This document shows positions 47,829 to 56,154 of a stretch of 64,000 nt of DNA, piece by piece. This DNA is from Fibrivirga algicola. Its GTDB lineage: Bacteria; Bacteroidota; Bacteroidia; Cytophagales; Spirosomataceae. Position numbers and translations under genes: made by a program. The stretch is taken from contig NZ_WAEL01000008.1 in NCBI RefSeq assembly GCF_011742925.1, positions 62,001 through 126,000 on the forward strand, read 5' to 3'. Under the pieces are notes generated by a model. It was not told the origin of the DNA. It worked only from the letters and a program-made list of their open reading frames with translations, and made no database searches. Every line of letters starts with the position of its first letter. Positions within the stretch are counted from its first letter, which is position 1.

Positions 47829-48206
47829 GTGACTCAGCCTACTACTTTCTCAGATCCAAACATGCTCAACTGGTTGGAGGCCCAAACAGATGACCAACTC
47901 GATGACGCTCCATTCGGGATTGTACGTATGACGCGCGATGGCGTTGTAGCAGCCTACTGCAAGTCAGAATCGCACATCACCGGAATTACGCAGGAATATG
48001 CGCTAGGCAAATACTACTTTACCCAAGTAGCCCCCTGCGCCAACAACATGATGATCGCCTCAAAATACGCGCAGCCAGAATTAGATGAAGAACTAGACTA
48101 CATTCTAACTTATGTGTGCGAGCCTGTCAAAGTCCGGTTGCGGTTGCTTAAATCACCAGACAGCCAGTACCAGTACTTCCTGGTTGACCGTAAATCATTT
48201 TCTTAA
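47829..48206 (+). CDS. pyp: Photoactive yellow protein, copy 2
   Basis: 125-residue PYP paralogue beginning 51 bases after copy 1. All chromophore residues are retained at the same numbers: Tyr43, Glu47, Thr51 and Cys70 (YFTQVAPCANN), again with Ile53 for Arg52 and Cys97 for Met100. It differs from copy 1 mainly in the first six residues, at Cys44 for Tyr44 next to the chromophore Tyr, and in the last eight residues (VDRKSFS end). Long near-identical DNA stretches indicate recent tandem duplication. The stop overlaps the next start (TAATG), so the downstream genes are translationally coupled to this copy. Confidence 0.88.
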   Translation: MTQPTTFSDPNMLNWLEAQTDDQLDDAPFGIVRMTRDGVVAAYCKSESHITGITQEYALGKYYFTQVAPCANNMMIASKYAQPELDEELDYILTYVCEPVKVRLRLLKSPDSQYQYFLVDRKSFS

Positions 48207-48613
48207 TGATGGAAGCGCAACTTCATTTGCAAAGGCTGCTCCCCATTTTCCATCGTTCACCATTAGCAATGGTAGAAGTCAACGCAGCTGGTGAAATTCG
48301 GCAATTAAATCCAAAAGCCGTTCAACTGATGATGCCGCTGGCAACGTACCTGAACCTTCCGGGTACCAACCTCGTCGATACGCTGTCTGGCTACATACCG
48401 ATCATTCGGGAAGCGCTAATCAACTTTCATTTGAATTCGGGCATCATCATCGATCAGGAGCCATACATTATTCATTTTTCATACGGAAACAACTTAATTG
48501 AGCGGCACTTCAGCTTAACGATAGAAAAGATCACGCCGGATAGTCTGCTGTTCTTTTTCGATGACGTAACCGACTTTCTGGTTAAGGTTGACGCAATCCG
48601 AAAACGGGCATGA
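48206..48613 (+). CDS. Small PAS-like protein in the PYP operon
   Basis: 135-residue single-domain protein. It opens with a helix (LQRLLPIFHRSPLAMVEVNAAGEIRQLNPKAVQLM) and ends IEKITPDSLLFFFDDVTDFLVKVDAIRK, the shape of a PAS domain with the exit helix found at the end of the kinase PAS units. No chromophore cysteine equivalent was seen. Start overlaps the pyp copy 2 stop; its own stop overlaps the ligase start (ATGA). It may bridge PYP and a partner or bind a ligand; function unknown. Confidence 0.7.
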   Translation: MMEAQLHLQRLLPIFHRSPLAMVEVNAAGEIRQLNPKAVQLMMPLATYLNLPGTNLVDTLSGYIPIIREALINFHLNSGIIIDQEPYIIHFSYGNNLIERHFSLTIEKITPDSLLFFFDDVTDFLVKVDAIRKRA

Positions 48614-49713
48614 TCTGGACTACTGATAATGTCGGGCGAATTATTCTTGATACGGCAAGCCGAATTACTCAGCTACCGCACCTTAGGTTTCCGGAAAAGG
48701 AATTGGCGGCTGTAGACCTCCAGTATGATCTGGGTTTAAACTCCCTGCAGCGTATGGAGTTGGCAGCGTATATGAATGAGTTGTTCGGCATTTTTCAAAC
48801 CTCTGCAAACAACTATCTATTAGCGCACACCAGCCTGTCTCACTGGATAAACTGCATTCTGCGAGCGCGGGAGCAGGCTGATGAGGTGCTGACTTTCCGC
48901 ACGTCGGGCACTACTGGCGCGGCCAAAGCGGTTACCCACTCCTTAACAACGCTACTTACCGAAGCTCAGTTTCTAACTGAGTTACTGCCAACACCGAGGC
49001 AACTAATCACGACTGTTCCTGCCAACCATATTTACGGGTTTATCTTCACCATTCTGATTCCATCGCTGTGGGGTTGTCCGATCCGTTTATTAACGCATAT
49101 AACAGCCGCCGACTTAACAGAAGACACCCTGCTCATTGGCACACCTCTCACCTGGGAATTACTGTACCGATCGCTCCCTGCCCCGCCCGCAATACGGTGC
49201 CAGGGCGTATCATCAGCAGCACCAATGTCTCCCAATCTTTTCAATCAGCTCAACGAGGCTGGCGTCAGGCTGACCGAAATTTATGGCTCGTCAGATACCG
49301 GTGGTATAGCTTATCGCCACGCGCCCGACCGGCCGTTTATGCTGTTTCCTTACTTGAAGCGGTTTCCGGGTCCACCCGCTACGATTACCAATACAAATAC
49401 CGCAGCGACATACCCGGCCCCCGACAGACTGGAATGGATTTCTGAACGCGAGCTACAAGTACTGGGCCGTATAGACGAAACTGTGCCTATCGCGGGGGTC
49501 AACGTTTCAATCGCTCATATTCGGACCGTTATAGAAGAGTGTCCACTGGTAGCCGAGTGTGATGTGCATGCTAAAGCAGACAGCGGGGTCAGTCAACTTT
49601 ATGCAGCAATCCGATTACGCACCCTGACAGAAGGCAATCGGCTTGCCTGTCTGCACTGGATCAACGAACGGCTGACCGCTCCCGAAGTGCCCAAGCATAT
49701 GTATTTGTATTAG
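48610..49713 (+). CDS. ACP-like domain fused to an AMP-forming ligase (probable p-coumarate-activating enzyme)
   Basis: 367-residue two-domain protein. Residues ~28-55 resemble an acyl carrier protein around the phosphopantetheine site: LQYDLGLNSLQRMELAAYMN (Ser45; Asn where most carriers have Asp). The rest is a short ANL adenylating enzyme: P-loop TFRTSGTTGAAKAVTHS, EIYGSSDTGGIAY and GRIDETVPIAGV. It stops at PEVPKHMYLY, where the family normally continues to the catalytic A10 lysine, so that motif is missing. The position after two pyp genes points to p-coumarate activation for PYP, normally done by a stand-alone CoA ligase (pCL). The substrate is inferred. Confidence 0.78.
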   Translation: MIWTTDNVGRIILDTASRITQLPHLRFPEKELAAVDLQYDLGLNSLQRMELAAYMNELFGIFQTSANNYLLAHTSLSHWINCILRAREQADEVLTFRTSGTTGAAKAVTHSLTTLLTEAQFLTELLPTPRQLITTVPANHIYGFIFTILIPSLWGCPIRLLTHITAADLTEDTLLIGTPLTWELLYRSLPAPPAIRCQGVSSAAPMSPNLFNQLNEAGVRLTEIYGSSDTGGIAYRHAPDRPFMLFPYLKRFPGPPATITNTNTAATYPAPDRLEWISERELQVLGRIDETVPIAGVNVSIAHIRTVIEECPLVAECDVHAKADSGVSQLYAAIRLRTLTEGNRLACLHWINERLTAPEVPKHMYLY

Positions 49714-49789
49714 GCTTCAACCATCGTTTCCTGAATACAGCGTTTGGTGGCAGCACCAACTATCAGGCTATTTTTTGCGTTGACTTCGT

Positions 49790-50764
49790 ATGCAGTTTCG
49801 TACCGAATTAACGCCCGACCGCCTACCCATCCAACTCCGGTTAACCGATAAGATCGTAACTATTGGATCCTGTTTTGCCGAGGTAATGGGCAATCGGTTG
49901 GCCGATCATAAGCTGTCGGTGCTTACTAATCCGCTGGGTACGTTATTTAACCCGTTCTCAATTAGTAAAGTAATCAGGCTGGCGCTGACCAATAACGTAC
50001 CTGACGAGGCCTTGTACGTAGAACGAGATGGCCTCTGGTTTCACTATGATGCCCACTCCTCGATCTGGGGGCACACACGGGCCGAACTAGCAGCCACTTT
50101 CACGAGCCAGCTCACACAGACGGGTGAAACATTGCGGCAGGCCAATTGGCTGTTGCTTACGCTGGGCTCTGCGGTTGTGTACGAAGAACGCAGCACGCAG
50201 GCAATCGTAGCGAACTGCCATAAAATGCCGGGTACGTTGTTCACTAACTACCTGAGTAGTATAGACCCGGTTCGCAGCGAATTGACCAGCCTGCTAACTC
50301 TCCTGCACGAGCATAATCCCGGCCTACAGGTAGTTCTGACGGTTAGCCCGGTTCGGCATGTCCGCGATGGCCTTACGCTCAATTCGGCCAGCAAATCGCT
50401 TCTCCGTGTACTCTGCGCTGAACTGACAGGTACGTTCGATCATGTACACTATTTCCCGGCCTACGAACTAGTGCAAGATGACCTTCGCGACTACCGGTTC
50501 TACGAAGCCGACTTGATTCATCCCAATGCCCAGGCGCACGATTATGTGTTTTCGAAGTTTGCCGATAGCGCGTTTTCCCCCGACCTTTGTGCATTCGTTA
50601 AGCAGTGGGCACAAATTCGGCGGGCACTAGCCCACAGACCGTTACACGGTTTAACCGACGCTCACCGCCTCTTTTTACAGAAAATTCGCCACCAAATCGA
50701 CGCATTGCCGGCTAGTATTGATACCACCGCCGAACGCGCGGAGATTTTGAATCGTTTACTCTAA
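49790..50764 (+). CDS. GSCFA-family protein
   Basis: 324-residue cytoplasmic protein named for the motif visible near residue 27 (VTIGSCFAEVMGNRL). Other family segments: NPLGTLFNPFSI, LWFHYDAHSSIWGH, ANWLLLTLGSAVVYEER and LIHPNAQAHDYVFSKF, which resembles the SGNH-hydrolase catalytic block (Asp/His region). GSCFA proteins are widespread in Bacteroidota; a lipase/esterase-like activity is suspected but not proven. It has its own gap upstream and is not obviously part of the PYP operon. Confidence 0.88.
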   Translation: MQFRTELTPDRLPIQLRLTDKIVTIGSCFAEVMGNRLADHKLSVLTNPLGTLFNPFSISKVIRLALTNNVPDEALYVERDGLWFHYDAHSSIWGHTRAELAATFTSQLTQTGETLRQANWLLLTLGSAVVYEERSTQAIVANCHKMPGTLFTNYLSSIDPVRSELTSLLTLLHEHNPGLQVVLTVSPVRHVRDGLTLNSASKSLLRVLCAELTGTFDHVHYFPAYELVQDDLRDYRFYEADLIHPNAQAHDYVFSKFADSAFSPDLCAFVKQWAQIRRALAHRPLHGLTDAHRLFLQKIRHQIDALPASIDTTAERAEILNRLL

Positions 50765-50768
50765 AAAT

Positions 50769-50867
50769 AGTTTGTCGTCTGTGGTTTGATGGTTGTCGTT
50801 GCGCTGTCCAGTCGAATATTGTCTGTCAGCAGTGCAACGACAACCATCAAACCACAAACGGTAAACT
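50769..50867. repeat. GTTTG intergenic hairpin, copy F
   Basis: Starts five bases after the GSCFA stop. Arms 50769-50807 and 50828-50867 (AGTTTGTCGTCTGTGGTTTG... and complement) pair over 36 bases with four mismatches, including the shared core GTTGTCGTTGC. Ends ten bases before mrp. Confidence 0.9.
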
Positions 50868-50877
50868 CCTCTTACCA

Positions 50878-51987
50878 ATGTCAAGTTACAAACTCACCGA
50901 ACCCACCGTACTGGCCGCTTTGGGTCATGTAGAAGAACCCGACCTGAAACGCGACATTGTTACGCTGGGCATGGTCAAAGACATCAAACTGGGTGTCGAT
51001 TCGGTCCGTTTTACGGTGGTGCTCACTACGCCCGCCTGCCCGTTGAAGGAGTTGATCCGGCAGCGCTGCGAGGATGCCATTCATACACACATTGGTCCGG
51101 AAGTGTCTGTCCAGGTAGACATGACTGCCAACGTAACCTCGACCCGCAACGATGCGCCCCTATTACCGGGTGTAAAAAACATCATTGCGGTAGCCTCTGG
51201 GAAGGGTGGTGTTGGTAAATCGACCGTTACGGCTAACCTGGCCATTGCCCTGCATAAATCAGGTGCGAAGGTGGGCATTATCGATGCCGATATTTACGGG
51301 CCATCTATTCCGGTGATGTTTGGCGCTGAAGACATGCAGCCTCAGATTATTCAGATCGACGGGCAGAATCGGCTACAGCCTATCCAGCAATTTGGCATTA
51401 AGCTAATGTCGATTGGCTTCCTTGTTCCGCCCGATCAAGCCATGCTGTGGCGGGGCCCCGTAGCGAGTCGGGCCTTACAGCAGTTTTTCTCGGATACAGA
51501 ATGGGGTGAACTCGATTACCTGCTCATTGACCTGCCACCGGGCACAGGCGATATTCACTTATCGCTGGTGCAGACCGTACCGGTTACTGGCGCCATCATT
51601 GTAACGACGCCCCAGAAAGTGGCAATTGCCGATGCCATAAAAGGGCTGGCGATGTTCCGGCAGCCCCAGATTAACGTACCTGTGCTGGGCATCGTTGAGA
51701 ACATGGCCTACTTCACCCCTGCCGAGTTGCCCAACAACCGGTACTATATTTTCGGCTCGGGCGGCGCGGCTTTGCTTTCTGAAAAATTCGACGTCCCTGT
51801 GCTTGGTCAGGTGCCGCTGGTGCAGAGCATCCGCGAAGCAGGCGACGAGGGAAAACCCGCCCTGGTTTCTGGTGATGGGCCTTCAGCCGATGCCTTCCGG
51901 GGTGCCGCTGAAGCACTTGCCCGCCGGGTAGCTATCCGGAACGCCACCCAGGATGAAACCAAACGGGTAGAGTTTACACGGGTATAA
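50878..51987 (+). CDS. mrp: Mrp/ApbC-type P-loop ATPase, iron-sulfur carrier
   Basis: 369-residue protein: an N-terminal MIP18/DUF59-like domain (residues 1-95, LAALGHVEEPDLKRDIVTLGM) followed by the ATPase with deviant Walker A VASGKGGVGKSTVTANLAI (~104) and LLIDLPPGTGDIHLSLVQT. It binds and delivers Fe-S clusters to target proteins. A C-terminal NifU-like gene follows 41 bases downstream, a common pairing. An iterated motif copy is at 51673-51682. Confidence 0.93.
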   Translation: MSSYKLTEPTVLAALGHVEEPDLKRDIVTLGMVKDIKLGVDSVRFTVVLTTPACPLKELIRQRCEDAIHTHIGPEVSVQVDMTANVTSTRNDAPLLPGVKNIIAVASGKGGVGKSTVTANLAIALHKSGAKVGIIDADIYGPSIPVMFGAEDMQPQIIQIDGQNRLQPIQQFGIKLMSIGFLVPPDQAMLWRGPVASRALQQFFSDTEWGELDYLLIDLPPGTGDIHLSLVQTVPVTGAIIVTTPQKVAIADAIKGLAMFRQPQINVPVLGIVENMAYFTPAELPNNRYYIFGSGGAALLSEKFDVPVLGQVPLVQSIREAGDEGKPALVSGDGPSADAFRGAAEALARRVAIRNATQDETKRVEFTRV

Positions 51988-52028
51988 TGCCTGAATTGTG
52001 CTATATTTACCAGTAAGACATTGATTGT

Positions 52029-52298
52029 ATGCAAATGGTCGTAGACAACGTAAACCCACTGATTGCCCGCGTTGATAAGGCACTCGACAGCATGCGGCCT
52101 TACCTGGCCGCTGATGGAGGTAATGTAAAAGTACTCGACATTACCGATGAAGGTGTCGTACGCCTCGAACTCATGGGTTCGTGCGGGAGTTGCCCTATGT
52201 CGGCAATGACATTTAAAGGAGGTCTGGAAGAAGCCATTCTTAAAGCCGTACCAGAGATCACCCGTGTTGTTGCGGTAAACCTGACCGCGTTGCCTTAA
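52029..52298 (+). CDS. NifU C-terminal-like Fe-S scaffold protein
   Basis: 89-residue NifU-domain protein with the cluster-binding CxxC in VRLELMGSCGSCPMSAMTF. Typical small Nfu scaffold length. It follows mrp, so the pair likely forms an Fe-S assembly unit. The iterated motif AACGTACCTG (52297-52306) overlaps its stop codon. An alternative start at the second codon Met is possible. Confidence 0.9.
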   Translation: MQMVVDNVNPLIARVDKALDSMRPYLAADGGNVKVLDITDEGVVRLELMGSCGSCPMSAMTFKGGLEEAILKAVPEITRVVAVNLTALP

Positions 52299-52322
52299 CG
52301 TACCTGCGTTTTATAGCTGAAT

Positions 52323-52355
52323 GGGCATCCCAACCTAGGTTAGGATGCCCTTTTT
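52323..52355 (+). terminator. Intrinsic terminator after the NifU-like gene
   Basis: GGGCATCC (52323-52330) pairs with GGATGCCC (52343-52350); the AACCT/AGGTT palindrome in between extends the stem with one mismatch. Five T's follow. Confidence 0.88.
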
Positions 52356-52391
52356 GATGCATTTCAGCGGCTGGCTAACCACTGTAGCCAG

Positions 52392-53228
52392 TTACAACAC
52401 TAGTGCTGGCAACCAGAAAACAGCATCTCCGATAAACCGGTATCGGTTATTTTTCAGAAAATAGACCGGGTACCGCTGAACGGCGTAAAGCACCAGGCTC
52501 ATGATACCCAGCATCAGGCTGGCACGTTGCGAAAAACGGGCACCGCCCCCCGAATCGTCGGCCATAAAGCAGACGGTTAGCGCCCCGGCGACAATCAGAA
52601 ACGTAAGCCATCGAAGTATGGTATCACATCGGCGCAGGCCCCAGGCAGTCGCCAGTGATACACTGGTGGATGAACTGGATGCGTCGCGCTGCTCGAAAAC
52701 GGAAAAGAGCAGCAGGTTTTGAAACGCAATGCCCAGGAACAGCACCGTCTGTGCCTTGAACGGCCAGCCAATAGCTTCGCGCTGTACCAAGACCGTACCC
52801 CAGATGCCAGCAGTATACAGGATGGCGACCAACGGTTCTTTGACTACCAGCGCCGGATGCCGGTCGCGGAGTTTGTAAACGGTGAATACGTAGGCCACAC
52901 AAAAAGCACCGAGACCCAGTCCAAACCGGATAACCGGCGCTGGCAGGAAAAAGACAAGAATGGCACCTACTGCGCCCAGCCCTCCGACTACGCCCCAAAG
53001 CACATCGGCATTGTCGGCGTGAAACCGGTGACGTGATGTGAGTGGTCCGGTGGCATGACGGACATCCAGCAGCCGATCGACTGTGTAGATCATCCAGACG
53101 ACGATGGCCAGCAACGGGGTAGTGGCCCAGTGAATTGGATCGACATCAGACAGCCGGGCGGCCATCCTGTTCGAAAAAACGGCCCCCAGCACGACCGGTA
53201 GACTCAGATAAATAGCGGGACGAAGCAT
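52392..53228 (-). CDS. UbiA-like polytopic membrane protein
   Basis: About 278-residue membrane protein with eight or nine hydrophobic helices. The helix-end motif MIYTVDRLLDVRHATG (Asp-rich, near residue 50) resembles the first aspartate motif of UbiA prenyltransferases, and KLRDRHPALVVKEP could be the second, but both are weak compared with true family members. The start at 53228 (MLRPAIYLSL) is preferred to the first ATG 15 codons upstream. Related Bacteroidota proteins are usually called hypothetical. Prenyl transfer is only a possibility. Confidence 0.68.
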   Translation of the reverse strand: MLRPAIYLSLPVVLGAVFSNRMAARLSDVDPIHWATTPLLAIVVWMIYTVDRLLDVRHATGPLTSRHRFHADNADVLWGVVGGLGAVGAILVFFLPAPVIRFGLGLGAFCVAYVFTVYKLRDRHPALVVKEPLVAILYTAGIWGTVLVQREAIGWPFKAQTVLFLGIAFQNLLLFSVFEQRDASSSSTSVSLATAWGLRRCDTILRWLTFLIVAGALTVCFMADDSGGGARFSQRASLMLGIMSLVLYAVQRYPVYFLKNNRYRFIGDAVFWLPALVL

Positions 53229-53303
53229 AATTCGGGAGTTACTGTCTTCCCTATGCCGCTTATCGCATAGCATACTAAAAAGACAGTAGACGGTAAACAG
53301 ATG

Positions 53304-54233
53304 TTAAACGCCAATGGGCAGCCACGGTTCTTTCCGTTCCAGCACCCGGACCGTCTCCCCTACCCGAATCGTTTGCCCGGCACTACTTCGTGCGGGCATG
53401 ACGTTCTCGCCAAACAACACCTTACTGTCTGTGGCCCGGTAGGTAGCCAAAGTGCGCAGAGGCTCTTTGCCACGATCGCCGGTAGCAGGGTCAATGGTAG
53501 TCAGCACGCAGCGAACGCAGGGTTTTACGCCATAGAAGGTAGCGTCCCCTAGTTCAACGGTCGCCCAGGTATCTTCGTCATGCGGCCAGCAAAGGCCTTC
53601 CACAATCAGGTTGGGTCGGAAGCGAGCCATTGACAGCGGTTCATCGACGGTATCGGCCAGCCGGCGGTTTAGCTCATCCAGCGACGACTGGGTGATGAGC
53701 AGTATCGGGAACCCATCGGCAAAGCTTACTACCGGATCAGCCACCTCATCGCGGCGGATGTGCCGTGACGTGATTGTGCGGCGGGTGCTATCGGGCATAT
53801 ATACCAGCCGGCAAGGTTTGCCAATGACTCGACTAAACCACGCGTCGGCCTCAGGGCTCACCAGTTGCGCAGGTACGTCTTCGCTATCCCAGATATTCAC
53901 ACTTATTGGCGACTCTGCCGAAGGCGGAGGCACCAGCGGTAGGGTTAGTACGTCAGTTGGCGCATGTCGGTGCCAAACCGTCAATTCATTGTCAGGTACG
54001 TTCATGGCCACGTCGATCAGGGCCATACTGTGAACGGTTCGCTGGGTAATGAACGTACCCCGCCGGTCAGCCGGTGCGGTTGACTCGCCTGAACGGTCAT
54101 CGAATGATGGTTCAACCAGCATATAACGCCGGTCATACTGCAGGCCACCAACCTCAATAACGGCGTCGGACACGGAAACGCCCCCCAGTGATTTAATGGG
54201 GTAAATAATAATCTGGTCGAGAGAAAGAGACAT
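53304..54233 (-). CDS. MOSC-domain protein (molybdenum cofactor sulfurase type)
   Basis: 309-residue protein with an N-terminal beta-barrel MOSC_N domain (LDQIIIYPIKSLGGVSV, YDRRYMLVEP) and a C-terminal MOSC domain: RFRPNLIVEGLCWPHDEDTW and the cysteine-containing VKPCVRCVLTTIDPATG. MOSC proteins bind or transfer sulfurated molybdenum cofactor and are often reductases of the MARC kind. No other Mo-cofactor gene is in the window. Seven bases separate it from the BatD-like gene, all on the minus strand. Confidence 0.9.
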   Translation of the reverse strand: MSLSLDQIIIYPIKSLGGVSVSDAVIEVGGLQYDRRYMLVEPSFDDRSGESTAPADRRGTFITQRTVHSMALIDVAMNVPDNELTVWHRHAPTDVLTLPLVPPPSAESPISVNIWDSEDVPAQLVSPEADAWFSRVIGKPCRLVYMPDSTRRTITSRHIRRDEVADPVVSFADGFPILLITQSSLDELNRRLADTVDEPLSMARFRPNLIVEGLCWPHDEDTWATVELGDATFYGVKPCVRCVLTTIDPATGDRGKEPLRTLATYRATDSKVLFGENVMPARSSAGQTIRVGETVRVLERKEPWLPIGV

Positions 54234-54240
54234 AAGCTAA

Positions 54241-55113
54241 TTAACTGATCGCCTCCCGGCGACGTTGGTAAGCGGTTACGGCCACATCGCGCAATACACG
54301 CAGGGCCAGCGGCGACTGATCGGTAAACGAACCGCCATAAATCATCCGGTCAGTTTCACGAAGTGCATCGGTCAGTCGGTCGTCGCCGATTCGGTCGGCA
54401 ATTTCGCTACTGGTAAGCGAGGTATAGGGCTTTTTTTCCAGGAGTTCCAAATATTTTTTCCAGTTTACGATCGCCTGGTTCGTGGTATCGCCAGTCGACT
54501 CGGGACCGAGGTTGCGGGTAAGCTGGTTGTACATCCGCAAAAAGCGGGTATGATCGCGGGTCAGCAGGTATCGTTCCCACCGTTGACGCAATAACGAGCC
54601 GAACAGGATATAGATGGCGGCAGCCACTACGCCCATCAGGCCCACTGCTACGGTTAAGTACGCATAGTTGAATTCCTGGGGTAAAGGCGTGAGTATGGCA
54701 TTGGCAGCCAATTGCAACGTATCGGGCCGGGTCGTCGCTAATACCCGCGAACGCAGGAAAACCGTATCGGGCGACGACAACAAGGCAGTACAGTCAGCTC
54801 CGTTGGCCATATATACCGGCACCTGCAACACCCGCGCCCGACTAACTTCAAATGAGACAAGCGTATAGACAGCACTGTCCAGGCTGATTTTGTTAACCGT
54901 TTTGGTTGGAAAGATGGCCACGCTTTGCACTAGAAAGGGAGCAAAATGCCGGGCAGTGTCGGGGTAAAATACATCCTGCGAAGCCCGGTGCTTGACCGTC
55001 AGGGCATACCGAAACGGCCGGCCTACCTCAATTGTGTCGTCGATAAACTGACCAACAGGCTGCGCTAGCGCGGGCAGACAAAGCAGTGCAAAGAAGAAGA
55101 GTAAGTAGCGCAT
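54241..55113 (-). CDS. BatD-like membrane protein partner of a DUF58 protein
   Basis: 290-residue exported membrane protein: signal peptide (MRYLLFFFALLCLPALAQ), an Ig-like periplasmic half with YALTVKHRASQDVFYPD and FLVQSVAIFPTKT, one transmembrane helix (TVAVGLMGVVAAAIYILF, ~155-172) and a cytoplasmic helical tail. It lies 14 bases after the DUF58 gene on the same strand, the usual arrangement in Bat/MoxR-associated clusters of Bacteroidota. No MoxR ATPase is present within the window, which is unusual. Role in stress tolerance or protein maturation is inferred. Confidence 0.78.
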   Translation of the reverse strand: MRYLLFFFALLCLPALAQPVGQFIDDTIEVGRPFRYALTVKHRASQDVFYPDTARHFAPFLVQSVAIFPTKTVNKISLDSAVYTLVSFEVSRARVLQVPVYMANGADCTALLSSPDTVFLRSRVLATTRPDTLQLAANAILTPLPQEFNYAYLTVAVGLMGVVAAAIYILFGSLLRQRWERYLLTRDHTRFLRMYNQLTRNLGPESTGDTTNQAIVNWKKYLELLEKKPYTSLTSSEIADRIGDDRLTDALRETDRMIYGGSFTDQSPLALRVLRDVAVTAYQRRREAIS

Positions 55114-55127
55114 GATTGGTAACTTCT

Positions 55128-55994
55128 CTATCTGTATTTTCTAACCCGGAACAATTCGGCCAGGGTAGGTACAAAATCAGCTTGGGCATCGAGCGCCACG
55201 TAGTCGGCATCATACTGACGGCAAAAGCGTTCGAGGCGAAGGCGGCTCTGGGCAAACTGATCGTGCAGGCGCTGCCGAAAACTAGGTGCCGACGTATTGA
55301 TCCAGACGGTACGCCGTTCTTCCATATCATAAACCGGAATAACACCCAGTTTGGGCAGGTTCACCTCACGAGGGTCGTAGAAATGGATCACCACCAAGTC
55401 GTGCTTTCGGGCAAGGGCCTTCAGGTTGTGTTCGTACCCCTGATCGATGAAGTCAGAGAGCAAAAAGACCAAGCTGCGGCGTTTCAGCACGTTAAGCGTA
55501 AACAGCAGCGCCTCGGCAATATTGGTCTTCACCGATTCGGGCTGGAGTTTCCCCAACGCCGTAATCAGCTGGTAGCCCTGTTTCTGCGTGTTGGCAGGTT
55601 TCAGGTACTGCTCTTTCTTATCCGAAAAGCAATATAAACCCACGTGACTGGCTTCGCGCAGGGCCGACATAGCCAGCGTACCGCAGACCTCTTTGGTGGT
55701 ATCGAGTTTAGACCGTTGATGCGTACCCACCTGCTGCGATGCACTCACATCGACTACGAAGAAGACGGTCTGGTCTTTCTCTTCCCGAAACACCTTCACA
55801 AAAGCCCCGTGGCCCTTCGACGACACGTTCCAGTCGATAGCCCGCACGTCGTCGCCGTACTGATACTGGCGCAAATCGGCAAACTCCAGGCCTGAACCTT
55901 TGAAGACGGACCGAAAATTTCCCCGAAGCTGCGAAGTAACAGCCTTACGGATCCGGATCTCGAACTCCTGAACCTTTACCAGAAAATCATCCAT
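55128..55994 (-). CDS. DUF58 protein (von Willebrand A-like)
   Basis: 288-residue cytoplasmic protein of the DUF58 family. Landmarks: EFADLRQYQYGDDVRAIDWNVSSK, a MIDAS-like VVDVSASQQVGT (Asp-x-Ser-x-Ser) and the C-terminal ALDAQADFVPTLAELFRVRK. DUF58 proteins commonly partner a MoxR AAA+ ATPase; here the partner may lie elsewhere. The start at 55994 is consistent with the family's N-terminus. Confidence 0.9.
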   Translation of the reverse strand: MDDFLVKVQEFEIRIRKAVTSQLRGNFRSVFKGSGLEFADLRQYQYGDDVRAIDWNVSSKGHGAFVKVFREEKDQTVFFVVDVSASQQVGTHQRSKLDTTKEVCGTLAMSALREASHVGLYCFSDKKEQYLKPANTQKQGYQLITALGKLQPESVKTNIAEALLFTLNVLKRRSLVFLLSDFIDQGYEHNLKALARKHDLVVIHFYDPREVNLPKLGVIPVYDMEERRTVWINTSAPSFRQRLHDQFAQSRLRLERFCRQYDADYVALDAQADFVPTLAELFRVRKYR

Positions 55995-56154
55995 GCCGCG
56001 TCTTTTAACGATTTTTGGTACCCCTATTGCAAACGTTTTGCCTACGATTCAGAGTTAATTTGTAAAAATACGTCCTGAATCTGTCAGGCGCTTTACAATC
56101 ACATTAAAGCAATCTGCCTCGCCCTGTAGTCCGACCGGACGAGCGCACTCTACA

